From SB11 sp943370295 (GTDB lineage: Bacteria; Bacteroidota; Bacteroidia; UBA8524): a stretch of 64,000 bases of DNA. The stretch lies in assembly GCA_943370295.1 (NCBI GenBank), contig CALRQL020000005.1, positions 62,001-126,000 of the forward strand, written 5' to 3'. A program made the translations under genes and the position numbers. The notes under the pieces are model-generated. The model was not told the DNA's origin, searched no databases, and saw only the letters and a program-made list of their open reading frames with translations. Positions 16,514-24,782 of the stretch are shown in pieces (position 1 is the stretch's first letter; each line of letters begins with the position of its first letter).

Positions 16514-18184
16514 GTGCTAAAGAAAATACTACCCGCCTTTTCTCTGCTTTTTTGTTTTGCCTATGTTACAGCGCAAGAAGAAAAGCCCGATTTCGGTCAG
16601 CTTACAGGTAATTTTCAAACCGGCAGCAACTTTTTTATTAAAGACGCTAAACTGGGTCAGTTGCCGCCACAATACACCAAGCAATTATCAAGCAACGAAA
16701 GTTTTTTGTTTCTTAACTACAAGGTAAAAGGTTTTGATTTTAACTTCCGTTACGATTTCTTTTCAAACTCAAACCTATTGGCTCCGTTAGCTTCCTACAG
16801 CAACCACGGCATCGGGTTTTGGAGCATCAGCAAAGATATAGGCAAGCTAAACGTTACTGTAGGCTCTTTTTACGACCAAATTGGAGCTGGATTGGTATTT
16901 CGTTCTTTTGAAGACCGCTTGATTGGTATTGATTATGCCGTACAAGGCGCAAGGATAAAATACACGCTTAGCGATAACTTTTTTGTGAAGGCATTTGTGG
17001 GTAACCAAAAAGGCTTTTTTAACGCCACCACGCTTGAAGACAGCCGTTTTAACTTCTCAAAACAATCTCTTGCGGGAGCCAATATTGAAAAAGGTATCCG
17101 TGTATCAGAAAAAATAAACTTAAACGTAGGTGTAGGGGCCGTGAACCGAACATTAGACGACGGCACTATGAACCAATTGGTGACCGAAATAAATGCACTG
17201 CCGCTTGAGAGAAGGTTTATTCCCAAATTCAATACGTATGCATTTACAGGCTATACCACCATTAACTTGTTTGAAAAAGTAAGCATGTATTTTGAATACG
17301 CCCACAAAACCCAAGAGGCGCTACGTAATACTCTCTCTACCGATTTATTCTCATCAGAAGGAAAAGTGATGCTGGGCAGTATATCGTATTCAACCAAAGG
17401 ATTTGGCATCAATGTACAAGGCCGCAAAATTGATAAATACCAATTCCGCAGTTCGCCATATAATGTGCTACTAAACGGCATCATTACGTATATGCCTGCG
17501 CTAACCCGTCAAAATACATATCGCTTGTTGGCTCGTTACAATCCCTTTGCACAAGAATTGGGTGAGGATGGCATACAGGCTGATTTTACCTTTACCCCTG
17601 AAAAAAACACCACTGTAACGGGTAACTTTTCTTATGTACAAAGCAGCGGGGTGCAACCCGGTAAAACCACCAAACTATTCAGGGAGATGTATATAGATGT
17701 GAACCATAAGTTCAACAAAAACTTTAAAATGACGTTGGGTTTTCAAACCATCTTCTACAACCAAAAAATATATGAGCTGAACACCTCAGCACCTGATGTG
17801 CAGACCCTTACTCCCTTTGGTGAATTTAACTATAAAATCAGCCGCAAACAATCGTTGCGTTTTGAGTGGCAATACCTTCAAACCCAACAAGACCAGGGCA
17901 GCTTTGTAAACGCACTGATTGAATACAACATAGCCCCCAAACTTTCGTTTGCGGTTGGCGATATGGTAAACACCGCACCAGTGCGTACCCCCGGAACGCC
18001 GCAAGAGCTTATCTCAAACGAGCAAATACATTACTACACGATTTTTGCTGCATATCAAGAGGGGCGCACCCGTTTTGTAGCTGAGTATAAAAAACAAGTG
18101 GCAGGTGTAAACTGCACCGGAGGTATTTGCCGTATTGAGCCCGCATTTAACGGAGTACGTGTGGCCGTTACAACTTCTTTTTAA
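16514..18184 (+). CDS. DUF6029 family outer-membrane protein
   Basis: 556 aa, GTG start. A signal peptide (LKKILPAFSLLFCFAYVTAQ) is followed by an all-beta protein with regularly spaced aromatic-ended strands (FDFNFRYDFFSN; SMYFEYAHKTQE; FRFEW-type SLRFEWQYLQ), consistent with a large outer-membrane barrel, and its N-terminal GQLTGNFQTGSNFFIKDAKL fits DUF6029. Function unknown. The next gene encodes an Omp28-like lipoprotein 28 bp downstream on the same strand; in Bacteroidota the two kinds of protein are commonly neighbours, so cotranscription is likely. Confidence 0.75.
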   Translation: MLKKILPAFSLLFCFAYVTAQEEKPDFGQLTGNFQTGSNFFIKDAKLGQLPPQYTKQLSSNESFLFLNYKVKGFDFNFRYDFFSNSNLLAPLASYSNHGIGFWSISKDIGKLNVTVGSFYDQIGAGLVFRSFEDRLIGIDYAVQGARIKYTLSDNFFVKAFVGNQKGFFNATTLEDSRFNFSKQSLAGANIEKGIRVSEKINLNVGVGAVNRTLDDGTMNQLVTEINALPLERRFIPKFNTYAFTGYTTINLFEKVSMYFEYAHKTQEALRNTLSTDLFSSEGKVMLGSISYSTKGFGINVQGRKIDKYQFRSSPYNVLLNGIITYMPALTRQNTYRLLARYNPFAQELGEDGIQADFTFTPEKNTTVTGNFSYVQSSGVQPGKTTKLFREMYIDVNHKFNKNFKMTLGFQTIFYNQKIYELNTSAPDVQTLTPFGEFNYKISRKQSLRFEWQYLQTQQDQGSFVNALIEYNIAPKLSFAVGDMVNTAPVRTPGTPQELISNEQIHYYTIFAAYQEGRTRFVAEYKKQVAGVNCTGGICRIEPAFNGVRVAVTTSF

Positions 18185-18212
18185 AAAAAATAGTCTGTAT
18201 ATTTAGCTGATT

Positions 18213-19103
18213 ATGAAACCAATGAAACTGATACATAAAACCCTTTTTGCAAGTGTTGCCTTGCTGGCTTTTGCCGCTTGCAAAGAAGAAAACCCCGGTG
18301 TGATACTTACCAAACCCACCATACAGTTTTATGATACCACATACTTGGCCACTGCTGCTGAAACCCCGCAATCTAAAAACTCATTGGTAGAAGATTTAAC
18401 AGGTGCACGTTGCAGCAACTGTCCCAAAGGCCATAGGGCAATTGAAGACATGCAGCAACGCAATCCTAACCGGATTGTGGCGCTGAGTATCCACGGCAGA
18501 GATTTCCCACAGTTTACAACACCGGTTGATAGCACCAAAGATGTGGACATGCGAACCACCTATGATTTTTTGATATACAACATCGTTGGCCGCCCCGGTG
18601 GTTTGCCTTTTGGCACTATCGACAGAGTGCATAAATCACCCACAGCAGGCACATGGGAAGGATATGCCTTGAACCGTATGGCACTGCCAACTCCCGTAAA
18701 TTTGTACATCGAGAAGGATTACAACGCTGCTACTCGTGAACTGAATGTAAAGCTAAAGGCGGTATTTACCACTGATACGCTGACCATTCGTCCGTTTTTT
18801 AGCGCAGGTATTGCCGAAAGCGGCATCATCACCCCTCAAAAAGACGAAGATTTGGCCAGCGACCCCGTGAAAAAGGGTGTTGAACCAAATTATGTTCACA
18901 ACCACGTATTGCGCACTATGGTTGCCTTTAAAGAGCCCTTGCTTCCTACCACAGTTACCGGTATGCCCGAAAAGAACCGCGTAGTTGAAAAGTCGTTTTC
19001 GATTAAATTGAAAGACGACTGGAACGCTGATAAATGCTCAATAGTATTCTACGTGCACCGCGATGCAGATGTAATGCACGTGATTGAAAAGAAACTGAAA
19101 TAA
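18213..19103 (+). CDS. Omp28-related lipoprotein with CxxC
   Basis: 296 aa. Lipoprotein signal KTLFASVALLAFAAC with the lipobox at AAC. The region LVEDLTGARCSNCPKGHRAI is the thioredoxin-fold-like Omp28 motif with a CSNC pair, followed by RIVALSIHGRDFPQF. It is probably anchored in the outer membrane and may bind or handle thiols; the exact role of Omp28 proteins is not known. It follows the DUF6029 gene by 28 bp on the same strand. Confidence 0.8.
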   Translation: MKPMKLIHKTLFASVALLAFAACKEENPGVILTKPTIQFYDTTYLATAAETPQSKNSLVEDLTGARCSNCPKGHRAIEDMQQRNPNRIVALSIHGRDFPQFTTPVDSTKDVDMRTTYDFLIYNIVGRPGGLPFGTIDRVHKSPTAGTWEGYALNRMALPTPVNLYIEKDYNAATRELNVKLKAVFTTDTLTIRPFFSAGIAESGIITPQKDEDLASDPVKKGVEPNYVHNHVLRTMVAFKEPLLPTTVTGMPEKNRVVEKSFSIKLKDDWNADKCSIVFYVHRDADVMHVIEKKLK

Positions 19104-19200
19104 TACTTCGCTTTCGTCAATCATTAAAAAACATACTCCAGACGCTTTTACGCTATCTTAAAATCTGTTTTGTGCAACTGCAAACGTGTTGCTAAAACCT

Positions 19201-19208
19201 TAATTTTG
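19201..19208 (+). promoter_or_regulatory. TAnnTTTG -7 element for the FabK-like gene
   Basis: TAATTTTG ends 7 nt before the ATG at 19216, so the transcript would be leaderless or nearly so. Confidence 0.5.
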
Positions 19209-19215
19209 CGGCACT

Positions 19216-20163
19216 ATGCAAAACCGCATCACACAACTTTTTGGTATTAAATATCCCATTATACAAGCCGGCATGATTTGGTGCAGCGGCTGGCGATTGG
19301 CAAGTGCAGTATCAAACGCAGGCGGACTTGGCTTAATAGGCGCAGGCTCTATGTACCCCGATGTGTTGCGTGAGCATATACAAAAATGCAAAGCGGCCAC
19401 TGATAAGCCTTTTGGGGTGAATGTACCCCTACTATACCCCGATATTGAGAAATTGATGGGGATTATTGTGGAAGAGGGCGTAAAAATTGTGTTTACCAGT
19501 GCGGGCAACCCAAAAACATGGACGGAACACCTAAAAAGCAAAGGCATAACCGTAGTGCACGTGGTGAGCAATACCAAGTTTGCCAAAAAATGCGAAGAAG
19601 CAGGTGTTGATGCGATTGTTGCCGAAGGCTTTGAAGCAGGAGGGCACAACGGTCGCGAAGAAACCACTACTCTTTGCCTGATACCAATGGTGCGCGAAGC
19701 GGTTACCATTCCGTTGATTGCAGCAGGCGGCATTGGCAGCGGCAAAACCATGCTGGCGGCTATGGCACTGGGAGCTGAAGGTGTGCAGGTAGGTAGCCGA
19801 TTTGCTGCCAGCGAAGAATCATCAGCGCATCAGAATTTTAAGCAGGCGATTGTAGCTGCCGGAGACGGGGATACCCAGCTTACCCTAAAAGAACTCACAC
19901 CGGTACGCTTGATAAAGAATAAGTTTTTTAACGACATACAAGAGGCCTACGCCCGCAAAGCAAGTGCCGATGAACTGCGCGAACTACTGGGACGTGCCCG
20001 TGCAAAACGCGGTATGTTTGAAGGCGACATGGAAGAAGGTGAATTGGAAATAGGCCAGATATCAGGCTATATACACGATGTGAAACCCGCCGCCCAAATT
20101 GTAACCGAAATGGTGGACGAGTTTAACCTCACCGCTGAAAAAATTGACGGCATGAGGTTGTGA
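19216..20163 (+). CDS. nitronate monooxygenase / FabK-like FMN enzyme
   Basis: 315 aa TIM-barrel flavoenzyme. FMN-binding and signature segments are visible: KYPIIQAGMIWCSGWRLASA, GGLGLIGAG, then VAEGFEAGGHNG (FMN phosphate/active loop), IAAGGIGSGKTMLAAMALGA and GVQVGSRF. This family includes nitronate monooxygenases and enoyl-ACP reductase II (FabK). The length and the EGxEAGGHxG motif fit both, so the substrate is left open. It is transcribed alone; repeats follow it at 20165. Confidence 0.85.
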   Translation: MQNRITQLFGIKYPIIQAGMIWCSGWRLASAVSNAGGLGLIGAGSMYPDVLREHIQKCKAATDKPFGVNVPLLYPDIEKLMGIIVEEGVKIVFTSAGNPKTWTEHLKSKGITVVHVVSNTKFAKKCEEAGVDAIVAEGFEAGGHNGREETTTLCLIPMVREAVTIPLIAAGGIGSGKTMLAAMALGAEGVQVGSRFAASEESSAHQNFKQAIVAAGDGDTQLTLKELTPVRLIKNKFFNDIQEAYARKASADELRELLGRARAKRGMFEGDMEEGELEIGQISGYIHDVKPAAQIVTEMVDEFNLTAEKIDGMRL

Positions 20164-20164
20164 T

Positions 20165-20473
20165 ATTCTTAACTCCCGCCCCTAAAAGGGCACTTTACAC
20201 ACTACGGGCAAGTGCGGCGGACATCCTGAGCCTGCCGAAGGATAGAGCCTGTCGAAGGGTGCGGCAGGCGCAACCAGCCCCTCGCCTTTAGGAGAGGGCG
20301 AAATTGAGCTATCAAGCCATCCTTGTGCTTCGGGTGAGGTAAGCGAAGAACCCTATGAAAATGTGTTAACAGAGCGGGATAAGATGCTTCCTTCGTCAGC
20401 AAGACAGTAGTTTCTCCGTAATTGCGAGGTCTCCCGAAGCAATCCGTTTACACAATTTCAAAAGGATTACTTC
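20165..20473. repeat. cluster of small dispersed palindromic repeats
   Basis: The gene-free gap after the FabK-like gene is mostly short inverted elements. CCCGCCCCTAAAAGGG and CCCCTCGCCTTTAGGAGAGG occur near 20171-20298. CATCCTGAGCCTGCCGAAGG with AGCCTGTCGAAGG lies at 20222-20258. ATTGCGAGGTCTCCCGAAGC with GGATTACTTC lies at 20420-20473, the last being the same family as the element at 5612. No gene is seen. Confidence 0.6.
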
Positions 20474-20510
20474 AAAACCAAATACCTTAACTGTAGGTGA
20501 TAGATTATTG

Positions 20511-20518
20511 TACTTTTG
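20511..20518 (+). promoter_or_regulatory. TAnnTTTG -7 element upstream of the M16 peptidase
   Basis: TACTTTTG, 69 bp upstream of the ATG at 20587. A palindromic repeat (20525-20592) lies between it and the gene. Confidence 0.45.
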
Positions 20519-20524
20519 CATACT

Positions 20525-20592
20525 CGTCTTCCCGAATTAATTTCGGGGTAGCATATCCTGTAATACGATGCTGAGCCAAGTTCAGCATGACG
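20525..20592. repeat. palindromic repeat in the 5' leader of the M16 gene
   Basis: CGTCTTCCCGAATTAATTTC followed by GGGGTAGCATATCC..., then GATGCTGAGCCAAGTTCAGC followed by ATGACG. It contains two hairpins (CCCGAA/TTCGGG and GCTGA/TCAGC), and its ends CGTC...GACG are inverted. The ATG of the M16 peptidase is formed by its last bases. Confidence 0.6.
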
Positions 20593-21843
20593 AACCTCAA
20601 AATCAAAGATAACTCTGTGCACAAAATACATCAGTTTCCCAACGGCCTTCGGCTTATATACCAACACCACCCGTCAAATATTGCCCACTTTGGTATTCAT
20701 ATCAATGCGGGTACCCGTGATGAAAGCGCTAACATTATGGGTATGGCTCATTTTATAGAGCACATGCTGTTTAAGGGTACCCAAAAACGCCGCGCCTTAC
20801 AAATTATCAGCCGACTGGAAGAGGTAGGCGGCGAAATGAACGCCTATACCACCAAAGACAAAACTACCCTGTATGCCTCGTTTATCGACGGGTATTTGCC
20901 CCGTGCAGTTGATTTGCTTACCGATGCCGCCTTTCACTCCAGTTTCCCTGAAAAAGAGATGGAGAAAGAAAAAAATGTGATACTGGAAGAGATTGATATG
21001 TATGCCGATAACCCCGAAGAATGCGTAAACGACGAATTTCAGGAGTTGATGTTTAAAAGCCATCCGCTGGGCTATAACATATTAGGTACGCAAGACACCG
21101 TAAAATCCCTCACCCGCGAGCAATCCATAGGGTTTATAGCTGCCAACTACTTACCGCACAACATTGTGTATGCCTACGTGGGCAATTCGTCCATAGAGAA
21201 GGTAATAGGCCTGTGCGAGAAATATATGCCTACGGTACAAAACGGCACAAAACCCAAAAAACGTGAAGCGTTTAAAAACTATGTGCCCTTTACTACCGTT
21301 AAAGAAACCGAACACGCCCAGTGCTATTGCGTAATGGGCAACTTATCATACAATAATTCACACCCGCTAAAACCTACGTTGTCATTGCTCAGTAATTTGT
21401 TGGGTGGTCCGGGGTTGAATTCCCGCCTGAATTTGGCAGTACGTGAACGTTACGGCTATGCCTACCAAATAGACAGTAGTTTTTCTACTTATGAAGATAC
21501 AGGATATTTCAGTATTTACTTTGGAACCGACCCTAAGTACCTTGATAAAACCATGAAACTGGTGGAGAATGAGCTAAAACGCTTGCAAAAAGAAGAACTT
21601 AGCGAAACGGTGCTAAACAAATACAAACGACAAATGGAAGGCCAAATGCTATTGGCTGAAGAGAACAAAGCCAATCTGATGCTTTCATTGGGTAAAAGCC
21701 TGTTGGATTATAACAAAGTGGATACACTGGACGAAGTCATCCAGAAAATATATGCCGTTACCCCCGCCCAAATATTGCAAGTAGCCCGCGAAGTGTTTGA
21801 CGAAAGCCAAACCAGCCGCTTGATTTATAAAAGCAAGGCATAA
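20587..21843 (+). CDS. M16 family zinc peptidase
   Basis: 418 aa. The inverted zinc motif HxxEH is at residues 55-59 (AHFIEHMLFKGT) and the third ligand region is EEIDMYADNPEECVNDEFQ. The second, inactive M16 half follows with RYGYAYQIDSSFSTYEDTGYF. Single-domain M16 proteins of this size resemble mitochondrial-processing-peptidase beta-like enzymes such as PqqL/YmxG. The ATG at 20587 is created by a repeat element. An alternative GTG at 20617 starts closer to the conserved KIHQFPNGLR, so the true start is uncertain. Confidence 0.88.
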   Translation: MTNLKIKDNSVHKIHQFPNGLRLIYQHHPSNIAHFGIHINAGTRDESANIMGMAHFIEHMLFKGTQKRRALQIISRLEEVGGEMNAYTTKDKTTLYASFIDGYLPRAVDLLTDAAFHSSFPEKEMEKEKNVILEEIDMYADNPEECVNDEFQELMFKSHPLGYNILGTQDTVKSLTREQSIGFIAANYLPHNIVYAYVGNSSIEKVIGLCEKYMPTVQNGTKPKKREAFKNYVPFTTVKETEHAQCYCVMGNLSYNNSHPLKPTLSLLSNLLGGPGLNSRLNLAVRERYGYAYQIDSSFSTYEDTGYFSIYFGTDPKYLDKTMKLVENELKRLQKEELSETVLNKYKRQMEGQMLLAEENKANLMLSLGKSLLDYNKVDTLDEVIQKIYAVTPAQILQVAREVFDESQTSRLIYKSKA

Positions 21844-21941
21844 AGGGCTGTCACAAAAGTAAGTTTTGCGTGTTTTTGCAACGACAGGCTAAAACCCCTG
21901 ACTTTTGAGAAAGTCCCATTACCCCAAACTTTCAAAAAGCG

Positions 21942-21949
21942 TACCTTTG
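21942..21949 (+). promoter_or_regulatory. TAnnTTTG -7 element for the flavin reductase gene
   Basis: TACCTTTG, 12 nt before the ATG at 21962. Confidence 0.5.
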
Positions 21950-21961
21950 CCCCTACACCTT

Positions 21962-22852
21962 ATGATTGAAGTAATACCCGGCCAACTACCCACCGCAAAA
22001 TTGCATGCCTATATGCTTGCATCGGTTGCACCACGCCCCATATGCTTTGCCAGCACTGTAGATGCTGAAGGGAATGTAAACCTAAGTCCGTATAGCTTTT
22101 TTAATGCCTTCGGCAGCAATCCTACCACGCTTATCTTTTCGCCTGCAAGGCGCGTACGCGATAACACCATAAAACACACGCTTGAGAACGTAATGGCTAC
22201 CAAAGAGGTGTGCATTAACGTAGTAACGTATGAAATGGTGTACCAAGCCAGCCTTGCCAGTACAGAATATGAAAGAGGGGTTGATGAGTTTGTGAAAGCA
22301 GGTTTTAACCCGGTGGCCTCTGATTTAATTAAAGCCCCGCGTGTAAAGGAAAGTCCCGTACAAATTGAATGCAAAGTGCGCGCGATTATTGAAACGGGAC
22401 AAGAAGGCGGAGCCGGTAACTTAGTAGTGTGCGAAATTTTGAAAATGCACATTAACGAGGATATTTTGGGTGAAGACGGGATGATAGACCAACGTAAAAT
22501 ACACTTGGTGGCAAGATTGGGCAAAGACTGGTATTGCAAAGCCTTTGGCGATGCTTTGTTTGAGGTAGAGAAGCCCAACACCAAAAAAGGTGTAGGTGTT
22601 GATGCCATACCTGCCCGCATACGTCTTAGCAATGTGCTTACTGGCAACAACTTAGGCCAGTTGGGTAATTTAGAAATACTACCTACCCCTGATGAAGTAA
22701 ACGGTTATAAGTATGAAAATGTAGAGCTGAAAGAACTTTTGGAGCGACTAACCAACGACCCTGATAATTTGGAAACCCAAAAACACCTGATGGCCAAAAA
22801 CCTCCTGGCACAAGGCAAAACCGTAGAAGCATGGAAAGTGCTTTTATCATAA
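21962..22852 (+). CDS. flavin reductase-like domain protein
   Basis: 296 aa. The region from APRPICFASTVDAEGNVNLS through SPYSFFNAFGSNPTTLIFSP is the FMN-binding flavin reductase-like split barrel, followed by VMATKEVCINVVTYEM. The C-terminal about 100 residues (from NTKKGVGVDAIPARIRLSNV) are an extension rich in helical turns that I do not recognise. The frame is open to a TTG at 21905, but that lies before the -7 element. It is followed after 37 bp by an FMN reductase-like gene; the two may form a flavin-dependent pair. Confidence 0.85.
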   Translation: MIEVIPGQLPTAKLHAYMLASVAPRPICFASTVDAEGNVNLSPYSFFNAFGSNPTTLIFSPARRVRDNTIKHTLENVMATKEVCINVVTYEMVYQASLASTEYERGVDEFVKAGFNPVASDLIKAPRVKESPVQIECKVRAIIETGQEGGAGNLVVCEILKMHINEDILGEDGMIDQRKIHLVARLGKDWYCKAFGDALFEVEKPNTKKGVGVDAIPARIRLSNVLTGNNLGQLGNLEILPTPDEVNGYKYENVELKELLERLTNDPDNLETQKHLMAKNLLAQGKTVEAWKVLLS

Positions 22853-22889
22853 ACCAAACAATTTTGTAGAAGCAATTATTATTACTGGT

Positions 22890-23459
22890 GTGAACATACA
22901 AATACAAGCCGGCTCGCCACAGGAAAACAGCCTTACGCTGCGCGTGGCCAAGGCAATAGCAAAACAAATAGGCTCAGAACATACCCATAGTATTGTTGAT
23001 TTTCACCACTACGACATACCGTTTATTAACCAAGGCAGTGTTGAGATGGATAACCTCACCCCTTTTCAGCAACAACTGATAAACGGCTGGGCAGATGCCA
23101 AACTGGTGATTGTAGTATCGCCTGAATACAACTGGTTTCCCAGTGCCGAGTTAATTAACACCCTGCACCAATTAGGTAGCCGCCAACACAAAAACCTGTT
23201 CGACGGAAAGGTATTTGCCTTTGCAGGAGTTTCAAACGGTCGCGGCGGGCGTATGCCTACCATGCAGTTAACCACTGTTTACAACAAATTGATAAACGTA
23301 TTGGCTACCCGCTCATTTAGCAGCGGTAAAACGTTTGAATCGCAGTTTACACAAAACGTATTGGACGAAAACGGCGATTCATTAGGCAATGCTGAGTACG
23401 ATAAGGGACTAAAAGCCTTTGTTGATTACTCGCTGGATATGGCCTCACGTTGGCAATAA
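22890..23459 (+). CDS. NADPH-dependent FMN reductase family protein
   Basis: 189 aa, GTG start. Flavodoxin-like fold with the NADPH-dependent FMN reductase signatures: the phosphate-binding loop in IQIQAGSPQENSLTLRVA and the catalytic/flavin loop VIVVSPEYNWFPSAELINTL. It reduces flavins or quinones; physiological substrate unknown. It lies 37 bp downstream of a flavin reductase-like protein, consistent with a two-gene unit. A palindromic terminator follows. Confidence 0.8.
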   Translation: MNIQIQAGSPQENSLTLRVAKAIAKQIGSEHTHSIVDFHHYDIPFINQGSVEMDNLTPFQQQLINGWADAKLVIVVSPEYNWFPSAELINTLHQLGSRQHKNLFDGKVFAFAGVSNGRGGRMPTMQLTTVYNKLINVLATRSFSSGKTFESQFTQNVLDENGDSLGNAEYDKGLKAFVDYSLDMASRWQ

Positions 23460-23480
23460 GCTGCCCACAGCCCAAAACAA

Positions 23481-23514
23481 ACAAGCCCCGATATAGAACT
23501 ATATCGGGGCTTGT
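23481..23514. terminator. bidirectional terminator between FMN reductase and dnaN
   Basis: A perfect 16-bp inverted repeat (ACAAGCCCCGATATAG / CTATATCGGGGCTTGT) with a 2-nt centre. The convergent genes on both sides end within 30 bp. The T-rich flank is on the dnaN (minus) side. Confidence 0.75.
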
Positions 23515-23531
23515 GCTTATAAGGGAAACTA

Positions 23532-24653
23532 TTAGTAGTTGTTCAACATCATCGGCATCACAAGCATCAGCATATCTTCGCTGGGCTCGTTCTCAAAAGG
23601 CAACAATACACCTGCACGGTTAGGAGTGCTCATTTCAAAACGTACTTTATCAGTATCCATACTGGTAAGCATATCCATCAGGTACTTACTGTTAAAGCCA
23701 ATCTCCATGTCTTGGCCTTCGTATTCGCAATTCAAACGTTCGTGTCCTTCGTTGCTTTGGTCAAAATCTTCAGCAGATATAATCATATTGCTACCTGCCA
23801 GTTTCAAACGTATTTGGTGGGTAGTTTTGTTTGATACAATAGAGATACGGCGTACTGAGCTTAAAAACTCACCCCTGTCAATCACCAGTTTGTTAGGATT
23901 TTCTTTAGGGATAACCGCGTTATAATCAGGGTAACGTTCGTCAATCAAGCGGCACACCAAGCTCACATCACCAAACGAGAAGAATGCGTTGGCGTTGTTA
24001 AAATCAACACGCACAGCAGTTTCATCATCCTTCAACGATGATTTAAGCAAATTAGATGCCTTTTTAGGTAAGATAAACGATTGCTCAACTCCCGGGGCAA
24101 CATCCACACGTTTGTAGCGCACCAAACGGTTTGCATCGGTAGCTACAAAAGAGATGTCGTTGTTTTTCAACTCAACAAAAATACCCGTAAGGTTAAGGCG
24201 CAATTCATCATTGCCTGTAGCAAATACCGTTTTGGCTATCGCCTTCAACAACACTTCACTTCTGATACTGAACGATTTATCACTTTCTACTTCAGGTATT
24301 TTTGGGAAATCTTCACCGGGCTGACCTGCAAGTTTAAAACGGCCGTTACCCGAACTGATTTCGATGGCATGGGTTTTTTCATCAATAGTAAACGTAAGGG
24401 GCTGGTCGGGCAGCGAACGCAAAATATCAAGGCAAAGTTTAGAAGGAACAGCTATCTGGCCTTCTTCCTGCGCTTCTACCTTCAAGGTAGTAGTCATACT
24501 GGTTTCAAGGTCGGTAGCACTAATGGTAAGGTTACCTTCCTTAATGTCAAACAGAAAGTTCTCTAAAATAGGAATAACCGCTTTTGATACCACCACACCA
24601 CTCACCACCGAAAGGTGCTCCAGCAAAACTGTTTTTGAAACTATAAACTTCAT
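23532..24653 (-). CDS. dnaN: DNA polymerase III beta sliding clamp
   Basis: 373 aa, the normal length of three DNA-clamp domains. It begins MKFIVSKTVLLEHLSVVSGV, has VVSKAVIPILENFLFDIKEG in domain I, and ends with the loop and tail LMLVMPMMLNNY, matching the usual C-terminal MPM(R/L) tail. It is a cytoplasmic ring that tethers the polymerase to DNA. It is transcribed alone here; no dnaA or recF is adjacent, as is common in this phylum. A TAATTTTG -7 element lies 34 bp upstream of the start on the minus strand (24687-24694). Confidence 0.95.
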   Translation of the reverse strand: MKFIVSKTVLLEHLSVVSGVVVSKAVIPILENFLFDIKEGNLTISATDLETSMTTTLKVEAQEEGQIAVPSKLCLDILRSLPDQPLTFTIDEKTHAIEISSGNGRFKLAGQPGEDFPKIPEVESDKSFSIRSEVLLKAIAKTVFATGNDELRLNLTGIFVELKNNDISFVATDANRLVRYKRVDVAPGVEQSFILPKKASNLLKSSLKDDETAVRVDFNNANAFFSFGDVSLVCRLIDERYPDYNAVIPKENPNKLVIDRGEFLSSVRRISIVSNKTTHQIRLKLAGSNMIISAEDFDQSNEGHERLNCEYEGQDMEIGFNSKYLMDMLTSMDTDKVRFEMSTPNRAGVLLPFENEPSEDMLMLVMPMMLNNY

Positions 24654-24686
24654 ACCTTGCTCTACTATTGTTGTTATTTAAAATGC

Positions 24687-24694
24687 CAAAATTA
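24687..24694 (-). promoter_or_regulatory. TAnnTTTG -7 element for dnaN
   Basis: Minus-strand TAATTTTG, giving a leader of about 28 nt. Confidence 0.5.
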
Positions 24695-24782
24695 AAGGCA
24701 AGGGGCAATATAGTCAATTGTTAGTTATGAACATTGACAAATACACACTACAATCCTTACTTTTACCGTTTACAAGGTGGAC

